NCBI RefSeq assembly: GCF_907165205.1
Contig: NC_058191.1
Span: 8,434,501 to 8,498,500 of the forward strand
Direction: 5' to 3'
Length of the DNA: 64,000 nt
From: Coccinella septempunctata
Taxonomy: Eukaryota > Arthropoda > Insecta > Coleoptera > Coccinellidae
Both the position numbers and the translations under genes were made by a program. Positions within the stretch are counted from its first letter, which is position 1; each line of letters begins with the position of its first letter. Shown here one piece after another: positions 59,601 to 64,000 of this stretch. A model generated the notes under the pieces. That model saw only the letters and a program-made list of their open reading frames with translations. It had not been told where the DNA came from and ran no database searches.

Positions 59601-60957
59601 GGTTTAGAAAGAACAACCCTGAATAAGAAAGTGGTTCTTTTGTCCATAGAAGCTTTTGAATTAAATAAAACATCTATCCTATTCATTTTCAATGAAAATC
59701 AGGGATGCAACTTTTGGAATAGAAAATTGTGCCATGGAAAAGGTTCAATTGGAAAATCACGGTAAAGACAATTCCCAAAAAATAATTTTCAATAAACATG
59801 TAGATACTGCAAGATTGAAAATATGAACTGATACTGTGTATCAGACATTCAGAACTTCTCACTTCAAACCAGTCTGCTTATTGTCAGGTCTATGAATTCT
59901 ACAAAAAAGCTAATACCTGGCCAATTACTAGTAGACTCCCCACTAGGATCTAAACAATTTTTAGAAATAGGTTGAAAAATATCTTCCCAACCAGGCTTAT
60001 GATATCTCCATCCTTTAGACTTCAAAATAAGTGTTCTTTTGGTACCATATGCAACCATAAAGCAGTAAACTACATGGTGCAGCTGACATCCATAACCACA
60101 TCCCTTTAAAGTTCAAATATTGGATGATGGGAAATAAGATTTCAATTCAAAACATATTACCTTATTTAAACTACAGACTAACTTCTTTGCATTCCCACAG
60201 TCTGGAGGATTCTGCAGGTATTCAAACCTCTGTTGCACCAAATCGCTCAAATTCTTCGCTTCTTTTTCCCTCCAAGCTGCATATCCATCAACCTCTTGTA
60301 TTTTTTCTATATCATGAAGCAATGATCTAAAACAGCAGGTTTAGATTTTGTATCCTTTCAAAACTTACTCATCTCACCTTTTATGTTCTAAGCCTAATGA
60401 TAAAAGGTGGTTTATAGTATTTTTTACATCTGAAGACAATCCATTAGTTTTTTTCTGTAAATCTAATAACCCAGAGTGTACAAAATACCAAAATTCTTTG
60501 GTATTGCTCGATATCCTTCTGCGAAGTAATTCATATTGACTATTTGGTTCTTCCTTAGGACTTATAAAGAGAGCACCTTGGTTCTGCCCATATGAATGTT
60601 CAGCTTTGGTGAGCCGTAACTGAAAGTTTTCTATTGCCTGTTTTTGGTCACCCTTGAATGAATTGCTGAAGAATAAGTAATGGTTGATAAAGTTCTCAAT
60701 GAGTTGAAAATATATACTCACTCCAGTTTAATATCCCTGAAAATCTCCTCTAATTCTTTATTCTGTTTTCTCAAAGCATCTAAATCATCTAAAGCTCTAG
60801 CTAATCTTTCAGCAGTTTTTGTATCTGTTGATTGCATATGAGTTCCTAACATTGGAAACGCTGTTATTATGAAAATTATCAGCCAAACTGCTAAAAATGC
60901 TGCTAATATTCGGTGCCATCCTATTGCATTTATGTGTTTTCTTATCATCAAATACAT
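53683..60957 (-). CDS. FUT8: Alpha-1,6-fucosyltransferase (FUT8), complete, 7 coding exons
   Basis: Golgi type II enzyme adding core fucose (alpha-1,6) to the innermost GlcNAc of N-glycans from GDP-fucose. Exons: 60957-60722, 60665-60378, 60326-60161, 60103-59917, 58914-58677, 56415-56088, 54003-53683. All introns are GT-AG and the frame is continuous: 587 residues (human 575). Membrane anchor about 14-35, coiled-coil stem to about 110, then LLRRRIS...WYFVHSGL, WREKEAKNLSDLVQQRFEYL, GCGYGCQLHHVVYCFM, HGDPVVWWVGQ, the GDP-fucose-binding VHIRRTDKVG (373-382), YLASDEP, CTFSSQVCR, LDDIYYYGGQNAHN, and a C-terminal SH3 domain (about 519-580, EGDIIGVAGNHWNG). The start is the only upstream ATG in frame before the anchor. 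Introns 4-6 (1.0, 2.3 and 2.1 kb) carry the transposons. No lesion seen. Confidence 0.96.
54373..55926 (-). mobile_element. Tc1-like element relic in the last FUT8 intron
   Basis: Ends TACACTGCTCAAAAATTG (54373) and its complement at 55926 form terminal inverted repeats. Minus-strand transposase pieces remain: FTDESKFRLYESDGRILAWR at about 55450-55395, and the C-terminal SDPPQTLRKLANDLMDIWQN at about 55200-55140. A palindromic repeat (55465-55870) is inserted in it. Confidence 0.7.
55465..55870. repeat. Palindromic repeat inside the intronic Tc1-like relic
   Basis: TTCTCATAACTTTTTTATCT followed by ACGGATCTGAAACTT (left) is mirrored by AAGTTTCAGATCTGTAAC and TTATGAGAACTTTTCGA (right). Related to 4056-4465. 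Confidence 0.65.
57093..58336. repeat. Element with about 70-bp inverted ends in FUT8 intron 5
   Basis: The left end TACAGTGCATCC, then AGGTTTCTCGCTTGTT and GATAGAGCCTTGCGGTTTTC, matches the complement of the right end (GAAAACCGCAAGGCTCTATC, then GGGATGCACTGTA). A second inverted pair lies further in (AACACTAAAACATCA against TGATGTTTTAGTGTT). No transposase was recognised. A separate ATACAGGGTGTTCCATTG MITE-like word is at about 57995. Confidence 0.7.
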
Positions 60958-62674
60958 TCCAATAAATCTCTAATTTTGTTTATCCTAGTTGCACCTGTAA
61001 ATTTAGGGTTACTTTCGGTTGACAGGTGGAATTTTTCCCTACAGGTTTCTTTCAAAAAACTTTTATTCTTCAAGTAATCCAGCACTAGATGACGCTTGTC
61101 AATTAAACTTCCATATTTCTATGGTACATTAACCAGAGACAATCATTACATTAACTCAAAAATTAGACGTAGGATGAAATTGGAAATTGGATAAAATATG
61201 TATCTTAGTTCTTCTCGGTCTATTTGCCTTATAACTGCCCAAGATTAGTTGGAAAAAATTTCGAATGTGTAATCTATCAACCAAATCACTAATCACATTG
61301 GCCCAGTTGCAAGAAAGTCCATTAAGATTTGATTCCCCATCAAAATTTAAAACTGGCATTTTTGAAGGGAAAAATGGAGGATTAAAATTTTGATGAAGTA
61401 TTAAATTTTAACGGACTCTCCTGCAACTTGACTATTATCAGACAAAATTTTGCATTTTCCAGAGTGCAGTAAAATTCTATTCTATCTATCGTATCCTTGA
61501 TTCTAATACGCGTATGGAACATTTTTGACTGACGAGTTATTGGAAACCGTATTTCATTTTTCTTCCTTAACCTATCCAGACGATTATTCATTATTACCAT
61601 TACCTTTTATCGTATGCTTATAATCATCTGATAAATTATAAATTTTATAATAAGTATTTGTATTCTTCTATAAGCTTTCAATAGTTATTGTTTCAAAAGA
61701 TATTCAATATCAGTATATTTGAAGATCATTTCGTCATCTAGAATTCTACAGTCTATTCTAAACGTATTTGTATTCTTCAGAAATGTGAATAATTCAATAA
61801 TTAGCTCATGATTCTCATAAAGGTAGCTGGCTGGTTGTCTCTGGTAGCTGGTATCCCACCCAGCCTGAACCAAACCCTAGATTTGGGTAAGTAAGTGGAA
61901 ACATGCAGCATGCAAAAAAATGAGTTAAAAATTAATTCCTTTTCCTGAAAAAAAAACCATTTATTCCATTGGCAATGAACAACGAGGCAGAAACATTGTC
62001 TCTGCAATGAAGTTTTTTATTTACGCAAATTCAAATTTTTGCGCGAATACTTTGCAGCATTTTCTTTGGTTTTCCTACCGATAGAGGTCCACAATGGGCT
62101 CCCAGTATGTTTGTAAACTGGGATTTTTACAAATTTTGTCGTGAATCGAAATTGGAAGATTAATATTATTAAGCCCTTCGTTTAATTTTATTTCATGGAC
62201 ATTTTTCTATCCGATTATCTGATATTTTTCCCATTTGTACCGGTTTGTATATATATTTTTTAATGACAAAAGGGGTTAGGTTTCGTACCCTTGCGGCCTT
62301 ATTTATAATCGTAAGATCTAATGCACTCATTAATATCCTTAAAATGTGAAACATGAATGAATTGATAATATATTAGTTACTTTAGGTAAGTAATTTTATG
62401 AGTGAAATTCAGTTTATCTTGACCTACAAATAATATTCCCACAATACTGTGTACAGCTCACTTGTCAAAATATCATTTTGAAACCAAAAAATGTATCAAT
62501 CACCTGTGACTAAGATTTTGATAAAATTGTGATGAGAATATATTTTTGTATATGCACTATTCCATTTAATGTATTTTTTTCAGGTCTTTAAAATTATACA
62601 AGCACAAGCAAGGAATTACTGGAGATATATGACATGAAACTCTCAAGTAATTGTTTCAAATAATTTTTATAACG
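60958..62674. promoter_or_regulatory. Divergent intergenic region between FUT8 and SPT20
   Basis: About 1.7 kb separates the two start codons, which face away from each other. Both promoters and 5' UTRs should lie here. A pyrimidine-rich tract ending TTTTTTTCAG at 62583 may be a 3' splice site of an SPT20 5' UTR intron. No core promoter element could be assigned by eye. Confidence 0.4.
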
Positions 62675-63926
62675 ATGCAAAATACGGAGGCATCATGTGA
62701 GGAGAATGAGGTAAGATTTGAATTGAAACCCTTAAAAAATTAAAGGCACCAAATTCAACTTTTGTATGTTGATTTATCCAGTATTTTAGTTTCAGTTATT
62801 TATGTTTTCTTGTTATATTATGTATTCATAATGACAATTGTGATACCTGAAAAGTTGTGTTATTCAAATCAGTGAGACTCACTTTTCATTATGCTACATT
62901 TTATATTCATTATAACCAGCGAGTATTGTTTTGAGGTTTAATTCAATTTCTTTGTTGCAGCGAGTAATAAAAAAATTCAAAACAAGTCGTTCCTCATTGC
63001 CTTCTCTTGTATCATATGAAACTTTGAATGAACCAGAAACATCACAATCGGAATTTTGTTTATTTTCGAAACTTCTAGAAATTCACCACGAAGAATGTAG
63101 TAGAAGTACTGAAGAATCAAAAAATGTAAGTAGAACTATTTTAAAATTTTACTTCGCTTTTTCATTATACTTCACAGTATGCTTAAGTGGATTTATTAAT
63201 GATTGTTTTAAAAATGTATTTAGGACTGGTGCTAGTTCATTTACCTTTGTTTTGAAAATTGTTGCAAAATTCTCTGTTGATCACGGAGAAATGTGCTTTT
63301 TCAAGCCTAATTTTCAATATTTTCATACTTTCTCAATCTCTCTGTTAGCAAGTAGAAATTATCAGAAATCTTATTTAGAGTAAAATCTGATCGACTAGTT
63401 GTATAGTCTTAAACGTCAGGATTAATATACACATTGCATTATCATCTAATCAGCCTGTTAAGAATACTCTTTTTTTATGGGTGATATATTTTACATATAT
63501 TTAAAATTTGATGTTGCAATTAATTATTATTATTATTAATTTTGATCTGTTTTTCAGGGTTTGAAGTACAACTCTTTTCTGTTAGAAAAACTTGTAATTA
63601 AGGAAAGACTGAATACCCTAATCCTAAATCTATATCCCGGAAACAAAGGCTTTTCTATGGCTTTTCGAACCATCCCACGTTCTGAACTGGGCTCTGATGA
63701 CACTGCCAATATTATAGAGACAACGCAGTGGCCCTATGAAGACGATGACATACTCAGGCATATAGATAATGAAGAGCTTCCGCCAACTTTAGTAGATGTA
63801 TTTGAATTGCACTATAGCCACCTATTCTACAGTGGGTGCATTATTGCGGAAATCAGGGACTATAGACAGGCCTACCCCCATTCTAATTGTGATATCCATC
63901 ATGTGTTGCTTCGTCCCACCCTGAAG
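62675..63926 (+). CDS. Spt20: SPT20 (SAGA complex subunit), 5' part
   Basis: Structural subunit of the SAGA histone acetyltransferase/coactivator complex; nuclear. Exons: 62675-62710 (12 codons), 62961-63125 (55 codons) and 63558-63926 (123 codons), all phase 0 with GT-AG borders. The third exon holds the conserved Spt20 core: LLEKLVIKERLNTLILNLYP, GNKGFSMAF, then LPPTLVD (as EELPPTLVDVFE), YSGCIIAEIRDYRQAY and HHVLLRPTLK, closely following the metazoan SUPT20H/FAM48A order. An intron apparently follows, and the rest of the protein lies beyond the window. The first exon is short and its ATG is inferred from frame and splice sites. An alternative ATG at 62931 would require reading through the intron. 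Confidence 0.9.
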
Positions 63927-64000
63927 GTAGGCACTAGAATCATAATGAATCCTGTCTCAATATTGACATTCAAAGATTCCTTAAGATCTGATTTTTATAG
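63927..64000 (+). other. SPT20 intron reaching the window edge
   Basis: Donor GTAGGC at 63927. The last bases (GATTTTTATAG, ending 64000) look like a 3' splice site, giving a 74-bp intron. Read through, the frame leaves the conserved Spt20 pattern, which supports an intron here. Confidence 0.65.

Overview
This is a transposon-rich, A+T-rich insect nuclear DNA window, possibly beetle; the order is a guess from the repeat content. It holds three host genes and at least six lineages of transposable element, many nested inside one another. Evidence for an animal genome: short GT-AG introns of 51-57 bp beside introns of 1-2 kb, intron-split homologues of FUT8 and SPT20, APE-type and R4/Dong-type LINEs, Tc1/mariner relics, a Ty3/gypsy relic and many palindromic MITE-like repeats. 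No operons, CRISPR arrays or bacterial features were seen.

Layout. 1-4.06 kb: decayed copy A of an RTE-like LINE carrying two inserts. 4-8.9 kb: non-coding DNA, one possible small exon and a palindrome. 9.0-13.83 kb: three-layer nest, a Tc1/mariner-type transposase relic split by a Penelope-like palindrome, which is split by a full-length RTE-like LINE (copy B, intact 1079-aa ORF, 12-bp target-site duplication). 14.7-17.2 kb: decayed Dong/R4 LINE. 17.7-23 kb: MITE-like repeats. 23.6-25.2 kb: Ty3/gypsy relic. 25.4-29.7 kb: palindromes, including a pair of 784-bp, almost identical inverted arms. 32.5-36 kb: LINE relics with two more Penelope-like palindromes. 37.3-41.65 kb: third RTE-like copy (minus strand) with a Jockey-like LINE inside it, next to a second Dong/R4 fragment. 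42.2-43.4 kb: an intact leucine-rich-repeat membrane protein gene. 45-47 kb: further palindromes. 50.3-52.6 kb: a Tc1-like relic with a second Tc1-like element and a MITE inside it. 53.7-61 kb: complete FUT8 gene on the minus strand, seven coding exons, 587 codons plus stop, with Tc1-like and palindromic elements in its introns. 62.7-64 kb: 5' part of SPT20 on the plus strand, divergent from FUT8 across about 1.7 kb.

The host genes do not form a pathway: FUT8 is a Golgi glycan enzyme, SPT20 a nuclear SAGA subunit, and the LRR protein a predicted cell-surface protein. The most unusual signal is a recurring motif (a CTGAWGA-like box, a short hairpin, then GAAAC) in several palindromic repeats. 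Three of these repeats also have target duplications of 12-15 bp and a one-sided tail of about 31-40 nt. Together this looks like hammerhead-bearing Penelope-like retroelement remnants.
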